Below, piece by piece: positions 35,600 to 48,400 of a stretch of DNA of 64,000 bases. Origin of the DNA: Pectinophora gossypiella (lineage: Eukaryota > Arthropoda > Insecta > Lepidoptera > Gelechiidae); NCBI RefSeq assembly GCF_024362695.1, contig NC_065404.1:6922604-6986603 (forward strand), in the 5' to 3' direction. The stretch's first letter is position 1, and every line of letters starts with the position of its first letter. Both the position numbers and the translations under genes were made by a program. The notes under the pieces were generated by a model. The model worked only from the letters and a program-made list of their open reading frames with translations. It searched no databases and was not told where the DNA came from.

Positions 35600-36116
35600 C
35601 CATCCCGTCCAGGCTGGTGTTGATGAAACAACGTTTTTGCGCGGATTCGCGGTAGTCGCGTTATAGCGCATAAACGGTACGCCTCTTTAATGACGCTAAA
35701 TATATTGCTCGCGCGAACCGCGCACGAACTATACTCGGGATACACGGAGCTTATGCGCCCTAATTGTTTTAAAGCGAGTAGACGATTATCGCGTAGCTAA
35801 GATTGCGACACGTCTGCGTTATAGATAATCGTTCTACACCAGCGATGAGTGATTCGACAATATACGTAAGGTAGGCTGAGAGAAACCGCTTGGAAAACGC
35901 AAAAGAGGAAACGAAAGAGACCAGACGACGCTCGGTTGACCGAGAACTAAAAACTGTCGGCATATCGCGGGAGCTATAGAGAATGCAAATGATCGCGAGG
36001 AGTGGAAATCTGTTTTTCGAGCAATACATCCCAGCAGGGGATAATAAAATTAAAAGAATAAGAAGGGTGGTTCAAGCCTGCAATGTCAAACAAAGGACAG
36101 TTTCACTAAGTGTTTT
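35600..36116. other. Non-coding DNA with a CpG-rich patch
   Basis: 35620-35760 is rich in GCGCG, TTATAGCGC and CTCGCGCGAACCGCGC; no repeat recognised. Possible regulatory block, unproven. Confidence 0.35.
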
Positions 36117-36119
36117 CGA

Positions 36120-36196
36120 CAATATCCCCATCGGGAATCGAACCCGCAGCTTCTGATCGTGAGCCTAACGCTCTAACCACTAGACCACGGAGGCTG
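36120..36196 (-). mobile_element. SINE tRNA-like head
   Basis: On the minus strand: GCCTCCGTGGTCTAGTGGTT (A-box region), AGAGCGTTAGGCTCACGATC, GGGTTCGATTCCCGATGGGG (B box). The next bases (GTCGAAAACACTTAGTGAAA) resemble the region after the head in 24652-24916. The rest of the SINE is not recognisable. It is not a functional tRNA: no anticodon arm or acceptor pairing fits. Confidence 0.8.
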
Positions 36197-36392
36197 TTTT
36201 TCTTTCTACGAACATTATTAAATATAAATAATAAATATAGTATCAATATAAAGGATCAGTCGCATAAGCAATGATCGATTGGAAGCTTTGACCTTGTCTA
36301 CAATGTGGTAGGTAGGTAATGCCGGAATACTATTCGTTTACACAACGTAAGGTAGGTAGGTACGTATATATATTATATAAGTACTTACCTAC

Positions 36393-36407
36393 CACACACA
36401 CACACAC

Positions 36408-36466
<59 letters not shown>
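36393..36466. repeat. (CA)n microsatellite
   Basis: About 37 CA units with one CG interruption. Confidence 0.98.
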
Positions 36467-36467
<1 letters not shown>

Positions 36468-36574
36468 CATACACGATATAACATAACATTCCACAATATA
36501 TTTCTTATTGACAGATAAAATCATTCTTTATACACTGCCTGTCACCCTAAGAAGTTTAGTAAGGGTAGAGGCGT

Positions 36575-36818
36575 CATACATACACACATAAATACATAAA
36601 CTCACGCCTATTCCCCAACGGGGTAAGCACAGACTATGGAATTCCATTTGCTTCGATCTTGGCACACTCCTCTTGCTTCCTCCACATTCATCGATCGTTT
36701 CATACACTCACGCCGGTTCAGAATAAATCGTACTGAACCTTTTCTAAGGACATCTCCAATTTGGTCAATGTACGTCCTTCCGTCCATACCACCAATCTTC
36801 GCTTTATATACTGCTTTC
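36575..36818 (-). mobile_element. LINE 3' end, 5'-truncated, with 10-bp TSD
   Basis: Encodes on the minus strand the end of a LINE ORF2: IGGMDGRTYIDQIGDVL, RKGSVRFILNRRECMKR, then a segment ending DRSKWNSIVCAYPVGE and a stop, and the nucleotide tail GGCGTGAGTTTATG(TATG)n. It is flanked by perfect copies of GTAGAGGCGT (36565-36574 and 36819-36828). The reading frame has no internal stop, so the insertion may be fairly recent. No catalytic domain remains. Confidence 0.92.
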
Positions 36819-37064
36819 GTAGAGGCGTTATAAATTATAATAGATAGGCGATAGCTTATAATATAAAAAGAAGATGGAAAGATAGCAAAAATAATATAAA
36901 AAGAAAAAGGCATATGTTTGAGGTAGAGTACAATATAAGTTTTACAAAATGAACAGAGGTCCCCAAATTAGGCGGAGCCTGTATCTTGGGAAACCGTGGA
37001 CAATGGGATACAAGCCTTGTAAGTTTGACGCAAAATTTGCGAACAAAAATAATAAACATAGGAA

Positions 37065-37145
37065 TATTAAACATAACAACATAATAGCATCACGCCTGTA
37101 TCCCCAAAGGGGTCGGCAGAGGTGTATAGTATATACACCCACTCC
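37065..37145 (-). mobile_element. LINE 3' tail
   Basis: On the minus strand: CTCTGCCGACCCCTTTGGGG then ATACAGGCGTGATGCTATTA. Compare the GGGGAATAGGCGTGAG end of the LINE at 36575-36818. Probably another member of that family. Confidence 0.6.
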
Positions 37146-39209
37146 TCAGTAGCTATTTTTATAGTGCTATGCAATAGGGGGCGAGCCATTTGCCACAGAT
37201 CATATAATTATTGCCATTAACGGGCACAAATCCTGGAATCCACGTGATCTCAATTATTAATTAGCAAGAGTGGTTGATATTTTCCCAATAAGTAATAGAT
37301 GCAGATTGGAACAGCGATTTTGATTTATTTACGGCTTCAAATGCATGTATGTATTACTTCTTTGAATACTCTACGTACAAAATGTCATAATCAAAATTAA
37401 TAGCTTCATTCTTATTTACATAAAGCATGACGACGACAAAGGCACCGAAACCAGCCATGCAAAATTCGCAGGAGACGAGAGTTGCCATCGCTCGGCTAAT
37501 GGCCATTGACGCTTATTGATTGAAGCTGGCAGACGAGCAATAAAATGTGTCGGTGCTCGTAAACTGGCACTCGAGCCATCGCTACTGGCGCCCGCGCAGC
37601 GATCAAAGGCCTCGCCGACAAAGCCCCGTCGCCCCCACCCCTGTCAACGCCGTCACGGCCCATACCTAATGTTTGCCCGCGGCTGAAATTACGGGCGATG
37701 AGTGTTATCGACAATTGAATATTAATACCTCACATTTACATAACATTTTCATATGAGATGAAGCGGTCGAGGGAATCAAGAATAAAAAAATATTCACAAA
37801 GAAATTAAATGGAAAACGTCTGACTCGGACGGGACTTAAACTCACAGCTCTTGTCAAGCCGGGACGACATTGAGAAGCTGCTGAGTGCTATAAAATCAGT
37901 TTTCTTGCAATGTTTTTTTTGCAATGTTTTCTTGCCGTATCTTCGCATAGGATACGGAAGTTGTATGATGCGCAGTCTCCATCTAACTTGAATGACTTAT
38001 CGTTTGTATGGTGTTCGGTGCAATAGCGCCTAATATCGTGCGATTAATATCATAATAGTCGCGGAATTTACTTCAGTAGATATTTCGGTACCGTCGCGAC
38101 CGGGTGCGTTCCAACATTTTGAATCTTTTGTTACGAACATTTTATTAGATTTAAGTATGTTATTTTAACATTGGAACATTTTACATCTCTGTGTAAACAT
38201 TGCTAGTTTTATTAAATACTTGTTATATAAGTACAACTAAACATTATCTATCATTCCGGAAACGTTGCGGACACTCGAACATAAGAATATGGTATGAATT
38301 TAGAATAGCTAATGAATGGGACGGATAGAAGTTTTTTTTTTAAGTAAGATATTGTCTATGAATGAGTATTCTGTTTTTTGGTACGGGCGGTGTTATAGGT
38401 GTTGAAATGGCATTTTGAAAAAGTAAAAATAAATAAAGATGTGAAGAACAATATACCTTTTAATTCTATATCTCACAATTTTTGGAGTGGGTGTATCCTG
38501 GTATACGTAAGTATCAATTGTTCACTAAACCTATCTCGTTTCATCATATCCACATATATATCCTCGTGATACTCGGTTTTCCAAACGCAACTCGTAAACA
38601 ATTGAGATTGGATTTTAAAAGTTTTTTTTTAAGATTTTGGTCATTACTACTTATATACTACTTTTGTCCTTCGAAGCGCAAAATTCCAAATCCAAAAATG
38701 CATCGTGAATCAACAGTTTCTTAAGCCAGCTGCTTTTGCTAGAGTTGTCGCATAACTTGGGACTTGAGAAGTAGATCCTCGTTACAGTCCAGCTCCCATG
38801 CTGGCGGGCCGCAAGTAATCAACCTATTAATATGGGGCTCAACTTTAATACGACCAATTAAGACGGTCTCATCTTGAGACGCCGCAGTTTTTGGGGCCGT
38901 TCCAGGCGGATTACACTACATCAACGTGCTAGAGTTGCATACTATTTTGTGCGCCATTATTCTTAAAGCGATAGTGCGGTTGGGCGGTCTACCCAGATAA
39001 TTGCAAATTTAACTCTCTTATTTCGTTCCTTAGCTTGTGTTAGCTGTATTTTTCTGGATATTGACTTGAATGGACGAAAACGAAACTTTTAAATCGTCGT
39101 ATTCTTCAGTAGGCTAGAAATTAAACGATGGTAAGTATTTTTATTTTGACACAAAATATCATATACTTACAAAAATACATAACATACCCGAGTATAGGTA
39201 TACATGTTG
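37146..39209. other. Non-coding DNA
   Basis: No gene. GC-rich patch at about 37550-37690. A short direct repeat TTGCAATGTTTT lies at 37907-37932. Otherwise AT-rich and featureless. Confidence 0.5.
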
Positions 39210-39422
39210 TAACTAATACTGAGGGAGATGATTCAGACCATGATTCTGAATTGATATCAAGTGGATTTTCCTATCGGAATATTCTTAAAAATAATAAAAT
39301 TGTTTTTGTTTAATTATTTTCAGTTCTATACTTTTTCGACGGATAATTCCATTTGATATCAACTAAGAATCGTGGTCTGAATCATCTCGCAAAGTTTTCG
39401 TTACGATGTCACTAACACCCTG
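39210..39422. mobile_element. Long-TIR MITE (family G), left end truncated
   Basis: AGGGAGATGATTCAGACCAT pairs with TCTGAATCATCTCGCAAAG, and GATATCAAGTGGATTTTCC with GGATAATTCCATTTGATATC, giving a long inverted repeat. The intact right end is TTCGTTACGATGTCACTAAC then ACCCTG|TA. Same family as 55054-55281. Confidence 0.82.
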
Positions 39423-42400
39423 TAATATGCTGTATATAAGATCAAAACAAAATCGAAGTTATCTTTATGGTGTCGCGTAGCCCTACCTATCTATCAAAAT
39501 ATCGCGCAAAGATGTTATGGAAAGCATTTAAATCTACATCCAAGGAACGCAAATACACATGAATGTACTAAACTACTAAAGAACCTCATTAAAGAGATAT
39601 ATTATTATTACTGATTTCAGCTTCACTTTGCAGAGTACTTCAGCGCGTTGGTAGCTCATATCCACGTATCGGATTGAAAATATCTATATTGTCCGGAAAT
39701 ACCCATGCATTGGGCTCTGGCAATAAATCGCGAGGTGTCGGCCGCTATCGGCCGCTCACTCTGCGAAAGATGGTTTGTATCATTTGCAAAGCAGCTTGGC
39801 AAGTATTCTGAGAAGGTATCAGGCGTCTGGTGTACTTATAGGAAAAATTTTGCTCCTGTGATGGATATTGTTTTTGTAAGTGATGATTTATTTCACTGCT
39901 TATTGATTTTTCTAAAAAGGTTTGACGGAAAATTTTATAGCCTTTGGTATTGTTCATTGTGAGTGGAAAAGCCTTGACTATCGGAAAAGGAATATGTAAA
40001 TAAACTTTTCCGATGTTAAATGTATCTTTATGAATATGAATCACTTTTCGTTGTAATTGATACAGTAATCCAGTAGGTGAGAACTTCAGACGCGTTTGGA
40101 ACGTATCTGCGGCGATACTTTTTCGAGTGGATACACGCTATCTGCAGTTACTGCATACGGCAGTGGCACGTGCTGTGAGTCAGCGAGCGAGAGCTGCCGG
40201 CTGTTAAGATAGCAGCTATGAAGACACATGCTGAAGTGTTTTCTAATTACGTGCACCATCAATCACGGCTCTGCAGAGTCGCCCAGAACACCGCCAATCA
40301 AGTAATTGCATCGCGTGCATCGGCTTTTCGGCCCTCGATAATAATAGGCATTTTATTGCCCCTAATGGAGTCTCTAGGGCCGCCGCTTAATGTTCGGCAT
40401 TTGGTATCCGCTGCTTTTAATTCAAATTAATATATTCAACAAGGAAGTACTCGTGTGCCCAAGTGATGAACATTGCTTTTGTAATCAATTAAACCGGTAA
40501 TATTGAAGGTAATGGAAACTTGATACCGGTGAGTGCTGACAATCACGTTGATTGCTTTCAAATACGCGCGATAGCCGTTGTAAAGTCGGGGAATGTGGGA
40601 GTGCTCGTCCTTATTAGTCAGCTTCTAATCCGGCGGCATTTCTCCGCGTCAGCTAGTTTCCTTGACATGGCATAACGAAACAGATTTCAATTTGTGGAGC
40701 GGTATGCGTCAGTGAGTGACCCGGTGCCCGCACAAAAGAGGTGATGCTAATCGGACAGGTGGGCTGACGCGGGCCTCGTCCGCCGCCGCCGCCGCATCCC
40801 CGGATAGAGGACTCCGCCAAACAAGCAACGTGTTGTGATCGATCAGCATCTTGACCTTTACATTCTTATATATATGTAATATTTTCATAACTACGAATAA
40901 ACTATATATCTTCATGACTTTATAACTACATTGCTGATAACACCGACCCAGTTACCAAATTTGAAAAATTTAACAATGCATTGTGCAAGTCTAACTCTGC
41001 TCGGTCATAAATCATAATTCATTAGTGCTTCGCAAACCGAGTGACCTATTACCAAACCCACAATACGATCGTAAGCCACAACTATAAATTCTCTATTAAA
41101 CCGACTTGTTCGATGTGTCCTTGTCAGTAAATCTATCATTTAATAAACCAAATTTGAATAGACAGAAACGGATGGAGCTAGCAAGTTCAAATCGAGAATC
41201 AATTGTTCGGGCCCGATCACCTATCAGCGTTCAGCGTGTTCGTAAATCATGATCAGCCGATGATCGGACGTGATGCGATGTCAGATTAGGACGCTCCTAG
41301 CTTTTTGTTTGTAATTTGTGATCGCCGCCGAGATGCCTGGATGACTTGCGCGCGCGCCTCGCGGGCGGCAGCACCGCGGTGAAAGATGGCCCGAGAAACA
41401 TTTGCGTTCAGTTAGTTAGCTGGCGTAATTTATCAGTTATTGTTTTTGTGCTGCTGATCCTTTGACCGTGAAACGTGCGCTCGTCAAGTGGCGGTACTAA
41501 GGGACGTTGATTGTTCCTAATGAATTGATATGTAATTTTTTGTTTGTCACGTTGAGCTTGTATTTGGATTGCGCGGCGGGTTTTGTTTGGACAGAGCGGG
41601 TGTAGTAACTGACATCCTCGGGGGTTAAGAGATCGCCGGGGATAGCGACGAAGCCGCAATTACTGGCGGATTTACGTTCCAATGCTACTGAGACCGCCCG
41701 ATCCCGACTACTAATCGCAAGAGCAGTCCGAGCACACCCTTAATCTGTACTTAAATGATACGTGACTTCGTTTAACGTCCCCCACAACCGGGTTTGTCAT
41801 CATTTCGATGATTCAGAATACCCCATCTTTGAGATTTCAATTTCATTTAGTAAACTAGTCATATCTATGCTAAATTATTCTGCTGTATTAATGTAAAATC
41901 TTGTTACTATGTTTTATGAAGTGAGTAAAAATACTCTTGTTTCTTCAAAAATACTTTTGTTGTATCTTGTAGTCCTTACATCGAAATCAGTTTTATATTC
42001 AGCATATCACACTGCAATTAAAATTATACATATTACATAATATTAAAATAGAGTAATCTTAAAAAAGAAATACTTACAATAAACATAGAATTATATATTA
42101 TATATTATAAACAAAACAGAAATATAACAAATTATTTAAAACATAAACAAATTATTTATAACAAAAGTACCATGAAATTTAACATTCAATAAACTTCGCT
42201 TTACTGTGATCTATAGGTCGATCTCTAGTGAAGGAAGGGTCATAATGCTTACATGTTATGTGGTTAAACAACCCAGTAATCCGTTGCTATGAAACACAAA
42301 ACATTCACCCCATATCACACAATGGGACATTAGACCTGCGCCTTGGTTTATGTGCCTGGGACAACACAACTTCAAAGCACACTTTGAAGTACTTTCAACA

Positions 42401-42742
42401 ACTTAACCCAAGGATGCTGTAATTATGTAGTCAGAAATATTGATAATAATAGGTTTAGTATGTACTTACTATAATATTTAGTTGCATTACAATTCTAGTC
42501 TTTACGAGAAAGCCTGGAAGAAGTATTCAAATTCTTTAGTGCCTATATTTAGAAATAGGTAGTGTCAGGCGAGCTTAGTCATACGACTGCAACAGGAAAT
42601 TAGTATTAGTTTTCTGTTGCAGAAAATCTCCAAGTACCTGCGTCTACAAATAGTTGACCTGTAAATCCCGTAAAAATTAAAAGAAAATCATAGAAATAAC
42701 TCAGTAAAGCGGGCTTTAAAAAATATTCTCTCCGTAACTAAA
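39423..42742. other. Non-coding DNA with GC-rich patches
   Basis: No repeat or gene recognised. CpG-rich blocks at about 40110-40200, 40740-40800 and 41320-41400 stand out from the AT-rich background; possible enhancers, unproven. Confidence 0.45.
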
Positions 42743-42993
42743 ATATCGTCATCACCAGCGTTATCCTGTTTTCACGGGGTCCGTATACCTAATCTGAAGA
42801 TTTGACAGGTCCGGTTTGTTACAGAAGCGACTGTTTGTCTAGTCTTCTACCCCACGAAAGGAAAGCAGGTGTTTACCGCTGAGCACATACATAAATTCGA
42901 ACACAAATTCTAAAATCATTGGCGTAGGGTCGTGCTGAATTCAAACCTGCAATCTAACAGTAACATTCTAGCGTTCTTCCATCTGCGCTACCA
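42743..42993 (-). mobile_element. SINE family D, complete with tRNA-like head
   Basis: On the minus strand: A-box region GTGGTAGCGCAGATGG, degenerate B box GCAGGTTTGAATTC, the body CCAATGATTTTAGAATTTGT, AAACCGGACCTGTCAAATCT and a GATGACG tail. Flanks CGTAACTAAA (42733-42742) and CGTAATTAAA (42994-43003) form a 9-of-10 TSD. The central block that begins GGAAAACATCGTGAGGAAAC in other copies is shortened. Confidence 0.88.
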
Positions 42994-43003
42994 CGTAATT
43001 AAA

Positions 43004-45046
43004 GAATCAGTAGACTGAAAAAATATAAATTATTTTCCCGTTCAAAATTGCCCAAGTCGCTCGCTGTCAATCCCGAAGTTATCAGTCGTCGATCACAGCC
43101 CTCGGCTTCAGCCACTGTATTTCGATAATCTGTTCTTGCAATAAAAACAAGATGAATCAGAGAAAACGAAACGTCAGACGCTTCTAAAAAGACAAGTACC
43201 TACACGGATTTTTCGTCACAAAAAGATTAACATCGATTCTGTGGCAGCATAACACGATCTTGTCTTACTTGAATGGACATTGTCTGGATGAGTTGCGAGC
43301 GGCGAGGTGACGGTAGGCTGCCTTCAAAAAGCAATCGCTCATGCTCCCTGACAGCGCAAGCTGTGTGGCCAGACCAAACGGCTCCAGCAAAAACGCCTCT
43401 AGGACAGCTTTCAGTAAAGATACAGACACCATCTAACGCCGTCCATATCTAAAGATCCCTACAGTATAGAACACCGACCTCTTATTAAATATTTACATCT
43501 ACTCATACATTCTACAGCATTCATTGTACGAAACACGAACAAAACATTTTCGACTTTCCGACAGTTGTCGGTTACGCATAATTCTTTATTGAAAGTAACT
43601 GTCAGTCAAATGTCAAAATATCAACCGTACACGAATTTCGCGGCTAATTTCCCATAGAATTGGAAATTTTTGATGCGGTCACAACACAACACATCTGACG
43701 AATGAATAGAATATTGTGATGGACGAGAGACGCTTATGGTGCTTTTTTTTTGTACTGCTAATGTAGAGCGTTCATTGATACGGATTGGTATTACCAATAT
43801 TGTATTAAAATAAACCGGGAGTTGATGGGAAGTATTTACGAAAATAATAGTGTGCATTAGAAAGTCTGCGTGTAGTAACAAAAGAATGGAAGTATTTGGG
43901 CTACAGAGGAAGCCGCGGTGGGACGCACGCGTTGCGCGGGCGCGCGGCGCTGCGGCGGCGGCATCCAGCAAATTATAGACAAATCTCAGGAGGTATTATT
44001 TTTTCAACGCGGCCGGGTGAGAAATGCGTGATTGGGGGCCGGCGCGAGATTACAGGCCGGAGACCTGGCCACCGACCGACCTCTCACTCACTTATAATCA
44101 TTATTTAGACTATAATAAAGTGTTAGAGTAAGTAATTATTACCACCCAACATGTTGCCACTATCGTCTCTACCTGAAGACGCTACAACAAAATTCTTGAA
44201 TTTTTATAATTGTTTTTATCTGCAACTCTATTTTAAATACAAAATTGCCTTATAAATAAAAACAAAATTGTTGGCGTTAATATTCTATGGCCCATAATAA
44301 AAATGTAATAGATGCCAATTTTAACACGTTGAAATTGCGTTAAGTGCTATTAAACATTTTATGCAAATTCTAATTTGGATCACAGGTTTAAAATGGGCAA
44401 ATTAGGAAGGAAATTACAGGGCTGGTGAGCCGATGGATCGTTTATGCTCTGCTACAGGCCGCGTTGTCTGTAACCACTCAGAGCCACCTTATTTTAAAAT
44501 TGGACTTCATAAACAAGAATCGGCTTGTTCGCTATCGAACCTTGTGGTTATATGCTACAGCATCTTCGCAGATAACTTGTCGCTGAATATTCGAATGCTA
44601 CAAAGCAAGAATTCACTAACAAATTAATATTTATGTGTGTCGGAGTGTTGGCGAGCGGCGCGGAGGCGCGCAGATTATATGGCGGCGGTAATAGGCCCGT
44701 CGCGTCCCACCCTATACTCAACTTAATGCTCTCGCAATTTCTCTCAAAATAATGAACACAATAAAAAAGACGTTTTCGGCGGATCCCTAAATGAGAGCTG
44801 GCGACGTGAGACTCCCTGATCCACCGAGCCTCCGTATTGATCCGCTGAAGATGAGCTCAAACATGTTTTTGATCTGACGAAATTGTTCTACGAACTTCCA
44901 AATTGATTTTTGTGTTGTTGAAGGCTTATGCTGCACACGTGTTTGGAATCGAAAGGACCAAAATATCTCTTTATATATACGTAGGTATAAGAAAAATAGA
45001 TTTTATGTACTTATTAGGAATACACAAAATGTTCCACCTTACAACA
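43004..45046. other. Non-coding DNA with GC-rich patches
   Basis: CpG-rich at about 43905-44080 and 44640-44720. No supportable gene or repeat. Confidence 0.45.
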
Positions 45047-45058
45047 AATAAATTCATC

Positions 45059-45467
45059 TTTTTTTTACGTGACATATTGTAGATTTGCCGCAGATGGCAT
45101 TAACTACTTGGCCGGACAAATGGGGAGCGCTGAAGGCTCTCACCCGGTACAACGTTTAAGACAACAGGCCTGAGGGTGCCCAGTTGGGCGCGAACCTCGT
45201 CTCAGGGCGTCGTCTGAGAGGAAAAATATTTGAAAGAATTAATCGACCCTAGTGGGTCGATAGCGATAAGCGCTGAATGAGGGAAATCGTCGACCACGCC
45301 GGCGGGGTCGGTATCGGGGTCCTGAAGTGTTTGGTGTCGCGAGCTGATTGGCTGCCTCTATGGCTAGAGTAATCGGGTCGTCGGGATCGTATATTACGTC
45401 CTTCGGACGCCGATACTTTTCAGTACCGTCCCTAAGCGGAATTTACTCGGAAGCCGCAACTACCAGG
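45059..45467 (-). mobile_element. Family A poly(A) element, longest uninterrupted copy, 12-bp TSD
   Basis: Perfect TSD AATAAATTCATC at 45047-45058 and 45468-45479. A T-run at the left end is poly(A) on the minus strand. It is 409 bp and reaches further 5' than the copy at 9853-10190, as far as the GGACGTAATATACGATCCCG block also present at 50053. Poly(A), TSD and variable 5' truncation identify a non-LTR retrotransposon 3' region or a SINE-like derivative; no protein family is encoded. Confidence 0.94.
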
Positions 45468-45479
45468 AATAAATTCATC

Positions 45480-48400
45480 CAAATATATGTTTTCGTAGGG
45501 AATAGAAATCAAACACATCATTTAGTGAAACCACTGACTCTATCAAACTTCAAACGATTTTTGTAGGTAACTTTCGTCATTAAAACTTCAGAGCATACAG
45601 CTTACATGAAAAATGATTTTTCAAAATAAACAAATTTTCATTTTAAGTAACACGGTAAACGACGGGCGGGTAAGGTGCAGTATAGATAGCGTGGCTCTGA
45701 GCCCATCTGATAGCCCTGCAATATGACGACAGTTTGCAAGCTGCCCGCTACGATACTCCCATTGGAACAGCGAGCTATCTTGATATAACGGCACCAAACG
45801 GTATGTGGATATCTCTTACAAACTTATAAATAGGTAAGACCCTACTACTGAAATGCTCTGGCTAATGAAAGCCCTAGTCGACTGAGATATTGCGCCAGTC
45901 ATCCAGTGACTGTTCGCAAGCTTTATTTTTGTGAAAATTATGACAGTGCGTACCTATACGATGTCGTAAAATTTTGATAAACTGGGATCTTTTATAATAA
46001 TATAATTTATTGGACTATTAGAAACTTAAAAATCATTAATAATTATCCGTTTAAAAATATTTTACGTTTATATATTTTTCGCAATCTCCCGCTGTATTTA
46101 TTGTTACCTACTCTTTTGCATTTAGTAATATTATACTTTGTTGCAAATCGACGAAGTAATTACGTACTTACTTAAGTAAAATTCCGTATTTTTTAATTCA
46201 ATTTTGTATAACATGCACAGTGGTATGTCCGGTATGGAAAAGACCAAAACGAAAAAGAAGCAGCTGATTCAGCGCAAAATGGAGTTAGATTTTAGTCGAG
46301 GTGGGTGGTAGCGAGGGTCGGGGGGTGATAGTATCCGGAGAGTGCCCAGCGCCCATCTGATACCGGCTAATACGACGACAATTCGCAGCCTCCCGGTTTA
46401 CTACAAAAATAAAAACAAAACGCCGACGCAGAATACGACCAACCTTTGTTCACTTTGCAAAAATTTCGTTGGCATCAAAAGGATACGTAAAAACTACGCA
46501 ATCACCAGATCACTTGCAAATGTTTATACAAAATCAATTAGCTGTTAACGTCACAAACTCAAAACTCCATTTACACAAGTTTCGAAAACGACATTAAGCG
46601 ACAACATCAAACAATAATTTTGGAAAAAGCAATTATCATTATCCAGATAGGAGGGTTGGAGGCGATCGCATTAACATCATAAAAGGGGCGAAGTTTGTCT
46701 GCGACCCCCGGGACGCCCGTCGGCGACGAGACAGTTACATATTACGCAATAAAGAGCTGTTCTCGCGAAAGGAAGTGTGAAAATGAACAACATCAAGGGG
46801 TTATCTTGAATTACTCACTAAAAACTTATTGCCGGAGTCGGCGGGTGTTCGGGGGTCGCGGGGGCGGATTTGCCGCGAACAGATAAGGGCGCGCTATTGG
46901 GATCGCGTCGTTCTCATCCAATTACACGGTCGAGCGCGCGCGGCGAGGAGCGCAGATAAAAAGCGAGCTGCCTCGCTGTCTCCGCGGGGATTGTCGCCGG
47001 CTAACGGCTTCACCTACGACGCGACCCACCCGGCACCCGGCAGACCTACACAATTTTAATCAAATATGGAAAATAGCATTGTCTCTCTTCTAACCTCAGG
47101 TTACTTCTTTCATTCTACTGCAAAACTGCTTATAAGCATAAAGTTTTCAGATTATAAATAGCAAGCTGTTAAGTAAGTATACAGTTTATATATATACCTT
47201 ACACCATAGCGTGGAAATCAACATCGTAGTTCTGAGTATGTTAGGTACTTACATAAATAAAATAAGGAACACACTACTTAATTACTTTTTATTACCTAAT
47301 TGAAACAAGTGTACTTAATGTAAAAATAGATTTTTTTATTTCCCTCGTGTGAAAGTCACACGAGCATGAAAACCGTTTTCAGAGGTGTAGGAAGCAATCT
47401 AAGTCGACGTGTTAAGGGAATTGGCGAGCGGCTCCGCGACGCGGCTGATTCAATTAGAGCGATCGCCGCGGGACCGTGTCTGCCACACGCGGCCGTGCAC
47501 TGTCACCCGCCACGCCAGTGTCTTCAACTACACCCACCGCTTCTTCACGACGCCGAACTTGATAAGGGTAAACAACCTTTCTTAAAAGTCAGTCCACTAT
47601 TCTTATTTTGTAAGGACAGCGATGCTACCAGATCGAACTAGCTAGAGCTGCTATCCCCAAACCATAATTCCCGTCTTAGGCTTAATAGCACCGTAACCTA
47701 ATAAATAACAGTGACATTTGTTTTCGGTACTAAGCCCCACCCTCTGTCACAACAGAACCCAATCCGACGCGCGGCCGCCGTCGTATGTAAATAGTTTACC
47801 GAAAGTCGCCGCTCGTCCATCACGCGTTGTCACATAAATTATGCCGCGGCGAATCCGCGGTCGAATCATTGTTTGACTTTTATCTTATTACGTACATCTT
47901 CCGATTTTGTTCGCGTCATATTTCTTCTGACTTATCGGCTTTTATCTATCGTTTTGTGGAGAGTCGCGCTATCGATCACCCGATCCCTAGCGCGTACCGA
48001 CAAATGTCTCCGAATGTTTTGAGTGGATTAGACGACCTGTCGGTGTCGGCTGGTGGCGGGCGCTGCCGGTGACTAATGCGTCTACGGGTTTATTTGGAGC
48101 GCGTATCGACTTATTGTCGCTTATCAGATGATGCGCGGGCGCAGCGGCGCGCCAGCCGAGTCGCAGGCACTCGCCGCAACCTCTCTGGCACCGCCATCGC
48201 TGACTGACTAATGGCCACTCTTCTCAAATGTCTAAGAATTATTCTCTACTGATCGCCGCAATAAATTAAGTCACGCACTTGACTCCCAAGGAATGATAGT
48301 TGATTTATTATGCAAATAACCATAGCCACACTTCGATCACGAGTTGCAGTTATATGGGTATTATTCATGTCAGAATCGCCTACTTAGGCGATAGGTTTAA

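Noticed and set aside
36120..36196. Possible tRNA gene (good B box)
   Set aside because: Only the head of a SINE: no consistent acceptor or anticodon stem, and the same sequence recurs as SINE heads at 22141, 24652 and 51851.
47366..47641. 91-codon plus-strand frame in a GC-rich patch
   Set aside because: No recognisable family, poor start context, typical random frame.
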